From Guyparkeria sp. WRN-7 (lineage in GTDB: Bacteria; Pseudomonadota; Gammaproteobacteria; Halothiobacillales; Halothiobacillaceae): 40,790 nucleotides of DNA. The notes below the pieces were generated by a model, which was given only the letters and a program-made list of their open reading frames with translations, was not told the DNA's origin and did not search any database. How positions within the stretch are numbered: position 1 is the first letter of the stretch; each line of letters starts with the position of its first letter. The position numbers were made by a program, and so were the translations under genes. The stretch covers positions 1 to 40,790 of the forward strand of contig NZ_LRFH01000005.1 of assembly GCF_001641825.1 (NCBI RefSeq). Reading direction: 5' to 3'. Below are positions 40,421 through 40,790 of this stretch, one piece after another.

Positions 40421-40732
40421 TCAGTTCAGACGGATCTGAACGTCCACGCCTGCGGCCAGGTCAAGCTGCATCAACAGGTCGACCGTCTTGTCGGTCGGGT
40501 CGACGATGTCGAGTACGCGCTTGTGGGTGCGGATCTCGTACTGGTCGCGCGCGTCCTTGTTGACGTGCGGCGAAGTCAACACGGTGTACCGCTCCTTGCG
40601 GGTCGGCAGCGGAATCGGGCCTTTGATCCGCGCGCCACTGCGGCGCGCGGTCTCGACGATTTCCGCGGTCGAACGGTCGATCAGACGGTGATCGAAGCTC
40701 TTCAGCCGGATGCGAATCGTTTGTCCTGCCAT
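40421..40732 (-). CDS. rpsJ: 30S ribosomal protein S10
   Basis: 103 residues, [33 protein letters not shown], and the [32 protein letters not shown] loop, the NusB-binding and ribosome surface. S10 also acts in antitermination with NusB. It lies six bases after the tuf stop and is separated from rplC by 174 bases holding a terminator and promoter, so it seems to belong to the str transcript. Confidence 0.99.
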   Translation of the reverse strand: MAGQTIRIRLKSFDHRLIDRSTAEIVETARRSGARIKGPIPLPTRKERYTVLTSPHVNKDARDQYEIRTHKRVLDIVDPTDKTVDLLMQLDLAAGVDVQIRLN

Positions 40733-40738
40733 ATCTGA

Positions 40739-40790
40739 TTACTCGATGATCTTGGAAACGACGCCAGCGCCGACGGTACGACCGCCTTCA
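40739..40790 (-). CDS. tuf: Elongation factor Tu, C-terminal end only
   Basis: The last 52 bases read GGRTVGAGVVSKIIE then TAA, the invariant EF-Tu C-terminus. The remainder lies beyond the right edge. It is upstream of rpsJ in the str operon, as in many proteobacteria. Confidence 0.93.
   Translation of the reverse strand, partial: EGGRTVGAGVVSKIIE

Overview
The window is a chromosomal segment of a GC-rich gammaproteobacterium. The gene order recA-recX-alaS-lysC-csrA-tRNA-Ser, the glyQ-glyS pair, and the str/S10/spc/alpha ribosomal supercluster are all typical of that class. A halophilic or sulfur-oxidising lineage such as Halothiobacillaceae would fit, but that is a guess from overall protein flavour and not shown by any single gene.

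Layout. Positions 1-578 hold the 5' part of trpD (minus). Positions 690-2377 are foreign-looking: an AT-richer single gene (minus) lies between two attC-like sites, so it reads as an integron gene cassette with no integrase in view. The gene encodes a 513-residue protein with a sigma-70-region-4-like helix-turn-helix at the N-terminus and an HNH nuclease domain at the C-terminus. Positions 2378-2988 hold no convincing gene but contain a terminator-like hairpin and a nested palindromic repeat element.

Positions 2989-8505 (plus) are glyQ, glyS, plsC, a fructosamine-kinase-family gene and a short-chain dehydrogenase. Positions 8525-12732 are an AraC-family regulator (minus) divergent from three plus-strand genes whose products all carry export signals: a cupin plus carboxymuconolactone-decarboxylase fusion, a cyclophilin-like protein, and a Tat-type zinc alcohol dehydrogenase lacking two structural-zinc cysteines. 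A terminator and tRNA-Ser(GCU) follow.

Positions 13055-23557 are minus-strand housekeeping genes: csrA, lysC, alaS, recX, recA, an aspartate-type aminotransferase, rlmB and rnr. uvrB is divergent from rnr on the plus strand. A periplasmic glutamine-rich coiled-coil protein (minus) and a DUF302 protein (plus) lie between uvrB and the ribosomal cluster.

Positions 27273-40790 (minus) form one long translation cluster, in transcription order: the end of tuf, rpsJ, rplC, rplD, rplW, rplB, rpsS, rplV, rpsC, rplP, rpmC, rpsQ, rplN, rplX, rplE, rpsN, rpsH, rplF, rplR, rpsE, rpmD, rplO, secY, rpsM, rpsK, rpsD, rpoA, rplQ. Two features depart from the Escherichia coli arrangement. rpsJ is cut off from rplC by a strong terminator, an extended -10 promoter and a second terminator-like leader hairpin. 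rpmJ is absent between secY and rpsM.

The most promising candidate for something undescribed is the integron cassette with its sigma4/HNH protein, plausibly a mobile nuclease with a DNA-recognition module and possibly an anti-phage function (inference). Second is the rpsJ/rplC junction, which looks like a relocated S10-operon control region. Third is the AraC-controlled exported redox module.
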